52,180 bases of DNA from positions 1 through 52,180 of the forward strand of contig NZ_JAYRCW010000006.1 in NCBI RefSeq assembly GCF_041909755.1. Direction: 5' to 3'. Under the pieces are notes generated by a model. That model saw only the letters and a program-made list of their open reading frames with translations, was not told the origin of the DNA and did no database searches. Below, in pieces: positions 1 to 7,332 of the stretch; the stretch's first letter is position 1, and each line of letters starts with the position of its first letter. The translations under genes and the position numbers were made by a program. Origin of the DNA: Sandaracinobacteroides sp041909755 (GTDB lineage: Bacteria; Pseudomonadota; Alphaproteobacteria; Sphingomonadales; Sphingomonadaceae).

Positions 1-1
1 G

Positions 2-694
2 ATCTTCATGGGCGGCTGCCTCGCCATCCTGGCGGCCGGGTACGACAGGATACCGGGCGCCGTCGGCCTGATCGTCTCCGAAGCCTTCAATACGCAGAGC
101 CTGTTCGGGGGCATCCTCGGCGCCTTCGTCACCGGCATGCGGCGCGCGATCTACAGCTGCGAGGCGGGGCTCGGCACGGCCGTCGCGGCGCACGCCCAGG
201 CCAAGACCCGGCATCCCGCCTCCGAAGGCCTCGTCGCCCTTATCGAGCCCTTCATGGACACGGTGGTGATGTGCACCATCACCGGCCTTGCCTTCGTGGT
301 GGCCGACACATGGAACCCCGCCACGAACGGCGGGCTGGAAGGGGTGGAAATCGCCACCGCCGCCTTCGCCACCATCAACTCCTGGTTCCCGGCGCTGCTG
401 GCGGTCGCGGTGTTCCTGTTCGCCTATGCCACGGTGATCGCCAACGGCTTCTACGCGGCCGAGGCCTTCCAGTATCTGGCGGGCCATGGCCGGAAGCGCG
501 AACTACTGGTGAAGGCGGCCTTCTGCTGCATCCTGCCGCTGGGCGTGATCCTGGAACTGGGCAAGATCGTGGACTTCGTGGATTCCGTCTATTTCCTGAT
601 GGCGATCCCGAACATCATCGGCGTCTATCTGCTGGCGAAGCCGCTTCGCGCGGAAATGCAAACCTACCTCGCCTGGCGCAAGGGAGAGCGTTGA
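2..694 (+). CDS. Alanine/glycine:sodium symporter (AGCS family), C-terminal part only
   Basis: The window opens inside this gene, so only the last ~230 codons are present. The family (AGCS, DagA/AlsT-like) imports alanine or glycine with sodium across the inner membrane. The visible stretch has the family's conserved segment with 'CEAGLGTA' followed by a histidine and alanines, then 'LIEPFMDTVVMCTITGL', and three or four further hydrophobic helices near the end (around the AVAVFLFAYATVIANGFYAAEAF and ILPLGVILELGKIVDFV segments). An in-frame ATG at position 8 is internal, not the start. It is followed with one base between by an OsmC gene, so the two are probably co-transcribed. The substrate is inferred from the family only. 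Confidence 0.9.
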   Translation: MFMGGCLAILAAGYDRIPGAVGLIVSEAFNTQSLFGGILGAFVTGMRRAIYSCEAGLGTAVAAHAQAKTRHPASEGLVALIEPFMDTVVMCTITGLAFVVADTWNPATNGGLEGVEIATAAFATINSWFPALLAVAVFLFAYATVIANGFYAAEAFQYLAGHGRKRELLVKAAFCCILPLGVILELGKIVDFVDSVYFLMAIPNIIGVYLLAKPLRAEMQTYLAWRKGER

Positions 695-695
695 G

Positions 696-1118
696 ATGGC
701 GGACAAGCTGACAACGGCCCATGTCACGGAATCCGGCAAGAGCGCCTTTGCCGTTGAGATCGAGGTGTCCGGCCACCGGCTGACGGGGGATGAACCGGTT
801 GACCAGGGCGGCGGCGACCTCGGGCCAGCCCCGTTCGACCTGCTGACGGCCGCGCTCGCCGAATGCACGGCGATGACAGTCCGCTGGTATGCGCTCCAGC
901 AGAAATGGCCGCTGGACCATGTGGAGGTGTCGGTCACGCACCGGAAGGGCGGCCCCGGCGCCGCAAGCCCCCGGCAGGACATGTTCACCAAGCGCCTGCG
1001 GCTGACCGGCGCGGCGCTGACGGCGGAGCAGAAGGCGAAGCTGATCGAGATCGCCGCCAAATGCCCCGTGCAGCGCACGCTGGAAGGCACACCCCATATC
1101 CTGACAGAAGCTGAATAG
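696..1118 (+). CDS. OsmC family peroxiredoxin-like protein
   Basis: A 140-aa protein of the OsmC/Ohr fold. These cytoplasmic dimers reduce organic hydroperoxides using two cysteines at the dimer interface. Both expected cysteines are visible: Cys57 in 'AECTAMT' at the start of the long central helix, and Cys123 in 'KCPVQRTL'. The length is normal for the family. The start ATG lies one base after the symporter stop (TGAGATG) with GGGAGAG a little upstream, which suggests translational coupling. It belongs to the general OsmC branch rather than clear Ohr. The physiological substrate cannot be read from the sequence. Confidence 0.93.
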   Translation: MADKLTTAHVTESGKSAFAVEIEVSGHRLTGDEPVDQGGGDLGPAPFDLLTAALAECTAMTVRWYALQQKWPLDHVEVSVTHRKGGPGAASPRQDMFTKRLRLTGAALTAEQKAKLIEIAAKCPVQRTLEGTPHILTEAE

Positions 1119-1197
1119 TCCGTTCATCGGGGGTTCTGCCGCGTCGGCCTAAGGGCGCGCGCCAATCGCGACCCATCGCCCAGGACCCTCGAAACCG

Positions 1198-1773
1198 ATG
1201 ATCATTTCCACACGCGCCCTCCGGCGCGCCTCCCTTGCCGCCGCCTCGGCGCTGGCGTTAGGCGTCGCCGCCTTGGGCGGCTGGTATGCCGCTTCGCCGC
1301 GCCTCACGCTGGGCGCCATGCAACAGGCCGCCCTGGGCGGAGACGCGCAGGGCTTTTCCCGCCATGTGGACTATCCCGCGCTGCGCCAGTCGCTGAAGGG
1401 CGAATTGCAGTCGCAGCTGGATGAAGAGGCGCGCGCCACGCAGGCCGGCACGCTGAAGGCGGTGGGAATCGCCATGGCGCGGGCCTTCATCGATCCGCTG
1501 GTCGAGTCCGCCGTGTCGCCCGAAACGGTCGGGCTGGTCCTGTCTGCCGCGGGTGACGGCGGCACCCCGTTCGGGCAGCCGGCACTGGAAAGCCTGGCGG
1601 TGCTGGCGGGGCCGAAGCTGGATATCCGCCGGGACGGGCTGGATGCCTTTCATGTGACGGCGGCCGGAAACCCCCGATCGCCGGAACTGACGTTCCGCCG
1701 GGACGGGCTGTCGTGGCGGCTCTCGGCGGTTGATCTGGATCCGGCGCCCGCAATCGCGACGCCGCCTGCCTAG
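1198..1773 (+). CDS. DUF2939 domain-containing exported protein
   Basis: A 191-aa protein with one N-terminal hydrophobic segment (residues ~10-30), then the DUF2939 pattern: 'YAASPRLTLGAMQQAALGGDAQGFSRHVDYPALRQSLK'. Proteins of this family are envelope-associated and functionally uncharacterised. The rest is alanine-rich with a short beta-rich C-terminal part. The start ATG has only a weak AGGA about 12 bases upstream. The gene ends on a CTAG tetranucleotide that also supplies the stop of the convergent DUF2061 gene. Confidence 0.8.
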   Translation: MIISTRALRRASLAAASALALGVAALGGWYAASPRLTLGAMQQAALGGDAQGFSRHVDYPALRQSLKGELQSQLDEEARATQAGTLKAVGIAMARAFIDPLVESAVSPETVGLVLSAAGDGGTPFGQPALESLAVLAGPKLDIRRDGLDAFHVTAAGNPRSPELTFRRDGLSWRLSAVDLDPAPAIATPPA

Positions 1774-1964
1774 GCTGGCCGCTCCGCAGCCGGCTTCCGC
1801 TCCCACAGCCAGTCGTGCAGGAAGAAGACGAAGGCCTGCACGGTCGGCTCCAGAAGGCCGATCGCCATGGCGGCGGCCAGATTGCCCGTCAGCGCATAGG
1901 CCAGCGTGATCGCAACGGTGATATGCACGCACCAATAGCTGGCAGTCTTGGCAACACGGCGCAT
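1770..1964 (-). CDS. DUF2061 family small membrane protein
   Basis: A 64-aa protein with two predicted membrane helices (roughly residues 10-30 and 33-52). The DUF2061 pattern is recognisable as 'KTASYWCVHITVAITLAYALTG' followed by 'AIGLLEPTVQAFVFFLHDWLWER'. The family is an uncharacterised inner-membrane protein found in many proteobacteria. I chose the inner ATG at 1964 rather than the one at 1991 because GGGGGAG lies six bases before it and the domain begins there. It overlaps the DUF2939 gene by 4 bp tail to tail (CTAG). Confidence 0.82.
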   Translation of the reverse strand: MRRVAKTASYWCVHITVAITLAYALTGNLAAAMAIGLLEPTVQAFVFFLHDWLWERKPAAERPA

Positions 1965-2033
1965 GGGCACTCCCCCGCATCTGAATTCCATTGCTCATAC
2001 CCCTGCCGGCGCGCGGCGTTCCAACCACTTTTG

Positions 2034-2050
2034 CAAATGACTCTCATCTG
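2034..2050. promoter_or_regulatory. Fur-box-like inverted repeat between DUF2061 and marR
   Basis: CAAATGA-CTC-TCATCTG is an imperfect inverted repeat (6 of 7 positions pair). It has the layout of the classical Fur core ATGA-N3-TCAT and lies in the divergent gap between the DUF2061 gene and the MarR gene. A Fur-type regulator binding here is an inference; no iron-related gene is adjacent. Confidence 0.35.
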
Positions 2051-2125
2051 ACGCGTCGATTGCCTGTCGGAACCCGCTCCGGGACGGATCAATCCCTGCC
2101 CCCGCCGGCTTCCCCTGCCCGCCGC

Positions 2126-2644
2126 ATGCCGGCATTGTCGGGGCCGGAGGTTCCCTTGCTGTCCGGCGCCGAAGCATCGCTCTACACTTTGTTCACGCGG
2201 ATTGCCGCGATCGACCAGCTCGCCCGTTCGCTGGTGGAACGCGGCCTGCCGCAGGGCCTGACGCTGGCGCAGTTCGCGGTGCTTTCGGAAATGGGCCGCA
2301 CCGGGCAGCCCGCTACGCCACTCGCGCTGGCGACGGCATTGGGCGTCACCAAGCAGACGATGACGACGACGGTGGCGCGTCTGGCGCGGCGCGGCTGCAT
2401 CGATGTGGCGGAGAATCCGGCGGATCGACGCTGCCGGCCGCTGCGGTTGACAGCCGATGGCCGGGCGACGCTGGCGGCCGGCCTCGCGCGCCTGGGGCCC
2501 GATCTGGCACTGGCGGCGGATGCCGCCCCTGACGAGCTGGTCCGCAGCCTGTCCCCCGGCCTCGCAGCGCTTCAGCTTGCGCTTCAGGCCGTCGCCTCCG
2601 GTGCGGCGACGACCAGCGCCGCGCCCGAACAAAGTAAACCTTGA
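2126..2644 (+). CDS. MarR family transcriptional regulator
   Basis: A winged-helix repressor or activator of the MarR type, ~172 aa from the ATG at 2126. The HTH is visible as 'TPLALATALGVTKQTMTTTVARLARRGCIDVAENPADRRCRPLRLTADGR': recognition helix 'TKQTMTTTVARL' and the wing 'NPADRR'. The start is uncertain. The ATG at 2126 has no good ribosome site, while TTG at 2156 lies five bases after GGAGG and gives a 162-aa protein, also a normal MarR length. The upstream extension to 1991 shows no homology and runs through the putative operator. MarR proteins usually respond to small phenolic or lipophilic ligands; the target here is unknown. Confidence 0.88.
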   Translation: MPALSGPEVPLLSGAEASLYTLFTRIAAIDQLARSLVERGLPQGLTLAQFAVLSEMGRTGQPATPLALATALGVTKQTMTTTVARLARRGCIDVAENPADRRCRPLRLTADGRATLAAGLARLGPDLALAADAAPDELVRSLSPGLAALQLALQAVASGAATTSAAPEQSKP

Positions 2645-2748
2645 TTTACAATCCGGCGCTTGCCCGGCGGCCCTCGGCCCCATAGCAGTATTGCAAGGCT
2701 GAAAAATCAGCCATCAACCAAGAATCAGTCCGGGTCGAAGGCGCGTAT

Positions 2749-3330
2749 ATGTCCAACCAGGGGTCAGCCTCCGCAATCCATCTCCCGGCTCTCGCTGCAG
2801 AGCCGCAGGATCAGCCCGTCGATACGCTGGTGGATCAGCTGCTCGATCGCTGGGCCGGCCGGGGGGCGCCGCATGCGGTGCTGGCAAAGGCCGCCCGCGT
2901 CGATCGCGATTTCCGCACCCGCCACGCCGCCGTCCGCCATGATCGGCAACTGGTCGCAAACCTGTCCTTCCTCGTCGCCTTTCTGGGCGGGCTTGGCGCC
3001 GTCACCATCGGCATCACGCTGGCCGAACTGCCCATCAGCAGCGGCGAGCTGGTGTCGCGCATGGTGGTGCTGGGCCTGCTGATCGGCGCCTGCGTCTCGC
3101 TTGCCACCCGCGGCGGCCATCGGCTGCCCGTGCAGCTCGCGATCCTGGGCGCGTTCGTCGCGATCCTGTTCGCCGGCCCGCCATCCGATTTCGCGCTGCG
3201 CGGCTGGGACAGGACATCGCTGATGATCGGCGTCGCGCTGATCGCTGCAAAGGCCCTGCGCCTGTTCGCGGATCGCGTGCTGGACAGGCATGAAGCGCGC
3301 CTTCTTCTGGGGGCCGCCGGCCGCCGCTAG
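2749..3330 (+). CDS. Conserved hypothetical four-helix membrane protein
   Basis: I do not recognise a family. The 193-aa protein has a soluble N-terminal part of about 70 residues containing 'VDTLVDQLLDRWAGRGA' and a charged 'KAARVDRDFRTRHAAVRHDRQ' stretch, followed by four hydrophobic helices (about 72-92, 102-120, 127-143, 156-174) and a basic tail. GAAGG lies about eight bases before the ATG. It converges on the LysR gene and shares a CTAG stop with it. No function is proposed. Confidence 0.7.
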   Translation: MSNQGSASAIHLPALAAEPQDQPVDTLVDQLLDRWAGRGAPHAVLAKAARVDRDFRTRHAAVRHDRQLVANLSFLVAFLGGLGAVTIGITLAELPISSGELVSRMVVLGLLIGACVSLATRGGHRLPVQLAILGAFVAILFAGPPSDFALRGWDRTSLMIGVALIAAKALRLFADRVLDRHEARLLLGAAGRR

Positions 3331-4277
3331 CCACCGGCAATCGCTGCCCGCGCATGGTCCCAGAAGATCGCGGCGTCGCCCGCGATGTCCCCCGGCGCGT
3401 GCAGCAGCGCCAGTTCGGTCGCCATGTGCAGCCCCTCGATCGGCAGGCGCACCATGTCGTCGCCCGGCGCGCCGCCGCCGAACCAGCCCAGCGTGACCGC
3501 CGGGATGCGGAACTGGCGCCCATAGCGTTCCACCCCGATGCCGTGCGGTTCGGGCGGCACATGCAGCAGCGCGCCGCCACCTTCCAGCGCCCGCCTGATC
3601 GGCTCCAGCAGGAATTCGCCATGCGCTGCGCCCAGCATCGCCACGCGCTGCCCGGCAAGGGCGGCCGGCGGCACGTCCGGCAGCGCTGCAAGCGGGGATT
3701 CGCGCGGCACCAGCAGGCCCACAGGCTCCCGCCGCAGCAGCATGCGCGGCAGATCGTCCGGATACAGAACTTCCACGCCGGGCTCCAGCAGCAGCTCCCG
3801 TGCCATCTGCGCGCGCGGCACCGGCATGCCCACCAGCAGCGCCAGGTCGATGCGCCCGGCCTGCAGATCCTCCACCACCTCCCGCTGCCAGGCCGGGCTC
3901 ACGTCCAGCGCCACATCGGCATGCTGCTCGAAAAACCCCTCCAGCAGCCGCACCCGTTCGGGAATGTCGATGGTGTAAAAGGCCGCTCCCAGCGTCAGCT
4001 TGCGCCGGGGCGCACCCCTCAGCTCCGCCACCAGCGCGTCCAGGCGGCGCCCCTCCTCGATCAGCCGCCGCGCGGCCGGCAACAGGGCCGACCCGCGATC
4101 CGTCAGCGCCACGCGCCGCGTCGTGCGATGGCACAGCGCAAAGCCCAGCCGCGCTTCCAGCGACCGGATCTGGCTTGAAAGCGCCGGCTGCGTCAGATGC
4201 ACCCGCTCGGCTGCGCGGCTGAAGTTCAGCTCGTCGGCCAGCGCCACGAAACAGCGAAGCGGCTTCAGATCGTCCAT
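3327..4277 (-). CDS. LysR family transcriptional regulator
   Basis: A 316-aa LysR-type regulator. The N-terminal winged HTH is typical: 'FVALADELNFSRAAERVHLTQPALSSQIRSLEARLGFALCHRTTRRVALTDRG', followed by an effector-binding domain of normal length. I chose the ATG at 4277 ('MDDLKPLRCFVAL') because this is where LysR proteins usually begin. The alternative ATG at 4298 would place coding sequence over one of three TATCA repeats. It is divergent from the small membrane protein/linalool dehydratase-like operon with a 99-bp gap, the classic arrangement for a LysR regulator and its target. Confidence 0.92.
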   Translation of the reverse strand: MDDLKPLRCFVALADELNFSRAAERVHLTQPALSSQIRSLEARLGFALCHRTTRRVALTDRGSALLPAARRLIEEGRRLDALVAELRGAPRRKLTLGAAFYTIDIPERVRLLEGFFEQHADVALDVSPAWQREVVEDLQAGRIDLALLVGMPVPRAQMARELLLEPGVEVLYPDDLPRMLLRREPVGLLVPRESPLAALPDVPPAALAGQRVAMLGAAHGEFLLEPIRRALEGGGALLHVPPEPHGIGVERYGRQFRIPAVTLGWFGGGAPGDDMVRLPIEGLHMATELALLHAPGDIAGDAAIFWDHARAAIAGG

Positions 4278-4286
4278 GCCGCCATT

Positions 4287-4317
4287 TATCAACTTCACTT
4301 ATCAGATGCAGCTATCA
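4287..4317. repeat. Three TATCA repeats spaced exactly 13 bp, candidate LysR binding array
   Basis: TATCA occurs at 4287-4291, 4300-4304 and 4313-4317, so each copy starts exactly 13 bases after the last. The array lies in the gap between the divergent lysR gene and the linalool dehydratase-like operon. An equally spaced array of identical pentamers in a regulatory gap is unlikely to be coding residue. Assignment to the LysR protein is inference. Confidence 0.45.
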
Positions 4318-4376
4318 ATCTATTGGACGCCGGCGCCCGCCGCAGGCAGATTTGCCGAACCCTGGGGAGGGATGAC

Positions 4377-4682
4377 ATGGCCTGCTGCGCCTTCGCGCTC
4401 TATCTGCTCAGCCAGCTTCTGCTGCCGTTTGCCGCGCTTCGCGAGCGGCTGGGGTTCGCGCCGCGCCACCTGCCCAGCGTCGCCGTCGCCTGGGCGCCGG
4501 GGCAGCCGGCCGCCGCACCCGCCCGTCGCCTTCGCCGCTATGCCGGCCCGTTGATCCTGGCGCAGCTGGCCGGCGCGGGGATCGCGACCGCCGCCTTCGC
4601 CGCCACCCCGCCGGAAGCCGCCGACACCGCCTTCGAACAGGCGCTCCACACCGCCATCTGCAGCATCAGGAACCGTCCATGA
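4377..4682 (+). CDS. Small membrane protein, first gene of the linalool dehydratase-like operon
   Basis: A 101-aa protein with an N-terminal hydrophobic helix (residues ~4-20, 'FALYLLSQLLLPFAALRERLGF') and a second hydrophobic segment (about 55-73, 'AGPLILAQLAGAGIATAAFAA'). I do not recognise the family. The start is well supported: GGGGAGGG ends six bases before the ATG. The last codons overlap the next gene by ATGA, so the two are translationally coupled and their products probably act together. A second ATG five bases upstream opens a different frame that I reject. Confidence 0.7.
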   Translation: MACCAFALYLLSQLLLPFAALRERLGFAPRHLPSVAVAWAPGQPAAAPARRLRRYAGPLILAQLAGAGIATAAFAATPPEAADTAFEQALHTAICSIRNRP

Positions 4683-6595
4683 CCGCAATCGACCTGAAGG
4701 CCGGCCTTGCGCACAGGCCCCTCACCCCGCGCAAGGGGCCTGTCACCATCGCCCGGCAGCGCCGCACGCTCGCCATCTATCTGGCGATGGTGGTCGCCGG
4801 GCTGCTGCCCTCGCTGTTGCAGCTGGCCCCCGGGTTGCAGGCCGCCGGCCTGGGCCTCATCGCACCTGGCGCGGGCTTCTTCGCCGTCGGCGGCTGGGCC
4901 ATGCTGCTGGTGCCGCTGACGCTGCTGCTGTTCGTCGCCAGCTGCGTCGCCTGGTTCTGGGCGGGCATGGTGCTTGCGCCGGTCACCGTCTGGCTCGGCT
5001 CGGCCCTTCTGGCGGGCGCGATGGCGGGCGAATCCGTGTGGCAGCCCGCGCCGTTCGCCGCCGTTGCCCTCGCCGGGGCGGTGGCGCTCGGCTTCCGCCG
5101 CCGCACCATCCGCCTCCGCTCCGAAGCGCTGGCCAAGGGGATCGCGCGCGAAACCTATGTGCCGCAATCACTTGCCGAAGTGCAGGCAGAAGCGGTCGAC
5201 GTGCCCGACATCTCGGCCCGCGAGCTGACACCGGACCAGCTGTCGAGCCTGCGCTACCTGCTGGATCGCGCCCTTCAGCCCATCGACCAATGGGGCGGGT
5301 TCGATGTGATCGACCAGTTCCAGCCGGCGGCTCTTCGCTACCAGATCAACCACATGGGCTTTGCGCTGGGCATTGCGCAGACCGCCTATGTCCCCAGCTT
5401 CACCGGCTATATGGGGCAGGCCCAGCGCAACCTCATCGAGAAATATCTGCTGCGGAAGGTGTGGGGCTACTGGGTCTATGAAAGCTGCTGGGGCCATCTG
5501 AACTTCAGCAACTGGGATCCGGCCGATCGCGACAACATCATGCTCACCGGCTGGTTCGGCATGCATGTCGGGCAATATATGCTGGCCACCGGGGACCGCC
5601 GCTACCTCCAGCCCGGCAGCCTGTCGTTCCGGCTGAACGATCGCACCACCTATGTCCATGATTTCAACAGCATCATCGGCTCGGTCACGCGCAACTACGA
5701 CAGCGCGGAATTCGGCCATTACGCCTGCGAGCCGAACTGGATCTACCCGATCTGCAACCACTATGGCATGGCCTCGCTCGCGGTGGCGGATGCGGTGACG
5801 GGATCCGACAATGTCGCACGCTACCTGCCCGGCTGGTTCGCCGCGATGGACACCGAATTCACCGACGAAGGCGGCTCCATCATCGGCCTGCGTTCCCAGT
5901 ATACCGGCCTTCCGGTGCCGTTCCCCGTCTCCGAATTCGGTTATGCGCCCTTCGAAAATGTGTTCGCGCCCGATCGCGCGCAAAAGCAGTGGGCAACCGC
6001 CCGCCGGGAACTTGCGCCCCTGCTCCAATCCGGCCCGGACGGCCGCCTTCAGCTGAAATTGCCGGGCAAGGGGCTGGATACCGGCAACTACAGGCCCGGC
6101 CACACGGGCGCCTATGCGTCCATCCTCGTCGCCGCGCGTGAATTCGGTGACGACATGCTGGCCGAAGCGGCCCAGGCGGGGCTCGATGCCGATTGCGCGC
6201 CCGAAGTTCGCGACGGCGTGCGCCGCTACACCGCCGGCTCGAACGACACCAACGCCTATGCGGTGCTGGGCAGCCTGATCCGCACCGGCGATTTCCGGCG
6301 CTCGTTCGCGCAGGGCCCGGCCGAATCCACCCGCACAGGCCCGATCCTCGCCGGGGCAAGCTATCCCGATGTGCTCGTCGCCAGGGCCTACAGCGACGGC
6401 TCCGCCCTCGACCTCACCCTCTATCCCGGCCGGGACGACGGGGCGCAACTGCTGACGCTCGCGCGGCTGCAGCCCGGCCGGCGCTACCGGGTCGAAGGCG
6501 CCATCGGAGAGATGATCGAAGCAAGTGCAGACGGAACGGCCGACATCCGTGTGAGCCTGTCCGGGCGGACGGTTGTGCGGATCACCCCGGCCTAG
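4679..6595 (+). CDS. Membrane-anchored linalool dehydratase/isomerase (LDI) domain protein
   Basis: A 638-aa protein. Residues ~30-140 form about four membrane helices; residues ~190-638 match the LDI domain known from Castellaniella linalool dehydratase-isomerase, which interconverts linalool, geraniol and myrcene. Seen here: 'WGGFDVIDQFQPAALRYQINHMGFALGIAQ' (206-234), 'DNIMLTGWFGMHVGQY' (285-300), and the pair Cys350 and Cys359 in 'CEPNWIYPIC'. Their nine-residue spacing equals that of the catalytic pair Cys171/Cys180 of LDI. His296 is a candidate for the LDI active-site histidine. The characterised enzyme has only a signal peptide, so the membrane region is a difference. No monoterpene-degradation genes are nearby, so the true substrate is open. 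Overlaps the upstream small gene by 4 bp. Confidence 0.85.
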   Translation: MTAIDLKAGLAHRPLTPRKGPVTIARQRRTLAIYLAMVVAGLLPSLLQLAPGLQAAGLGLIAPGAGFFAVGGWAMLLVPLTLLLFVASCVAWFWAGMVLAPVTVWLGSALLAGAMAGESVWQPAPFAAVALAGAVALGFRRRTIRLRSEALAKGIARETYVPQSLAEVQAEAVDVPDISARELTPDQLSSLRYLLDRALQPIDQWGGFDVIDQFQPAALRYQINHMGFALGIAQTAYVPSFTGYMGQAQRNLIEKYLLRKVWGYWVYESCWGHLNFSNWDPADRDNIMLTGWFGMHVGQYMLATGDRRYLQPGSLSFRLNDRTTYVHDFNSIIGSVTRNYDSAEFGHYACEPNWIYPICNHYGMASLAVADAVTGSDNVARYLPGWFAAMDTEFTDEGGSIIGLRSQYTGLPVPFPVSEFGYAPFENVFAPDRAQKQWATARRELAPLLQSGPDGRLQLKLPGKGLDTGNYRPGHTGAYASILVAAREFGDDMLAEAAQAGLDADCAPEVRDGVRRYTAGSNDTNAYAVLGSLIRTGDFRRSFAQGPAESTRTGPILAGASYPDVLVARAYSDGSALDLTLYPGRDDGAQLLTLARLQPGRRYRVEGAIGEMIEASADGTADIRVSLSGRTVVRITPA

Positions 6596-7194
6596 GGATC
6601 GGTGCGCGCCAGCAGTTCCTTCACATAGGCGACCGCCATCGTCACCAGTTCGCCCTGCAGCCGGCCCCGGGCGTCGGCGTCGTCGCACTTGATGATCGCG
6701 TCGATGCCGGCCAGCACGGCCTGGATCAGCACACGGGCGGCGGCAGTGCGCGTCTGGTCGTCCAGCGCGGGATTGCGCGCCAGGATGGAGCCGGCAACCG
6801 CCATCTCGACCCTCAGGTTGGATGTCACCCACACGTCATTCAGATCAGGCGACAGGCGGGTGTAACGCTGCAGGCGCCGATCCGCCACGGTGTTCGCCGC
6901 CAGCAGCAGCCCCACCGCCTGCCGCACCAGCACCTCGATGCTGAGGCCCGCCAGCAGCATCGACTCCAGCGGCGCATCGACCAGTTCCATCGCTTCCTGC
7001 GCCAGCGCCCGGAAGATGTCGCTGCGGTTGGCGTAATAGCGATAGATGGAGCCGACGGGCACGCCCGCCCGCTCGGCGATCTGCACCGTGCCGATATCCT
7101 CGGGCTCATGCGTTTCCAGCAACGCATGGGCCGCGTTCAGAATGGCGCGTCTGGTCGCCAATGCGCGCGCCTGTGTGGGGGTCTTGCGGCTCAT
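6592..7194 (-). CDS. TetR family transcriptional regulator
   Basis: A 200-aa TetR-type repressor. The N-terminal HTH is clear: 'RRAILNAAHALLETHEPEDIGTVQIAERAGVPVGSIYRYYANRSDIFRALAQEA'. The C-terminal ligand domain is helical and has no recognisable ligand signature. The start at 7194 is chosen because GAGGACAGG directly precedes the ATG; an upstream ATG at 7245 has no support. The gene is divergent from the beta-helix lipoprotein gene, and a perfect palindrome lies in the shared promoter gap. It converges on the LDI-domain gene with a shared CTAG stop. Confidence 0.92.
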   Translation of the reverse strand: MSRKTPTQARALATRRAILNAAHALLETHEPEDIGTVQIAERAGVPVGSIYRYYANRSDIFRALAQEAMELVDAPLESMLLAGLSIEVLVRQAVGLLLAANTVADRRLQRYTRLSPDLNDVWVTSNLRVEMAVAGSILARNPALDDQTRTAAARVLIQAVLAGIDAIIKCDDADARGRLQGELVTMAVAYVKELLARTDP

Positions 7195-7252
7195 CCTGTC
7201 CTCGGAAAAAGCGCGGCCCCTAACGGGCGGCGCACGCAAACACAATAGAAAA

Positions 7253-7265
7253 TGAAATCATTTCA
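7253..7265. promoter_or_regulatory. Perfect 13-bp palindrome, candidate TetR operator
   Basis: TGAAAT-C-ATTTCA is a perfect inverted repeat in the 138-bp gap between the divergent tetR gene (start 7194) and the beta-helix lipoprotein gene (start 7333). It is the most AT-rich part of the gap. Position and symmetry fit a TetR operator controlling both directions; binding is inferred. Confidence 0.55.
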
Positions 7266-7332
7266 ACTTTTGGCTTGCGCCCTGCCGGAACCCGTGCGAG
7301 CAACGGCAAAACTGCGCTGGGGGAGGAGCAAC

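Noticed and set aside
1122..1136. GTTC-ATCGGGG-GTTC, a third formal LexA-box match, upstream of the DUF2939 gene
   Set aside because: The spacer is GC-rich, unlike strong sites; there is no promoter element around it, the gene is not a known SOS member, and about one such match is expected by chance in 52 kb.
2697..2712. Hairpin GGCTGA-AAAA-TCAGCC upstream of the four-helix membrane protein
   Set aside because: Six pairs only, no T-tract and no clear relation to a ribosome site; too weak to call.
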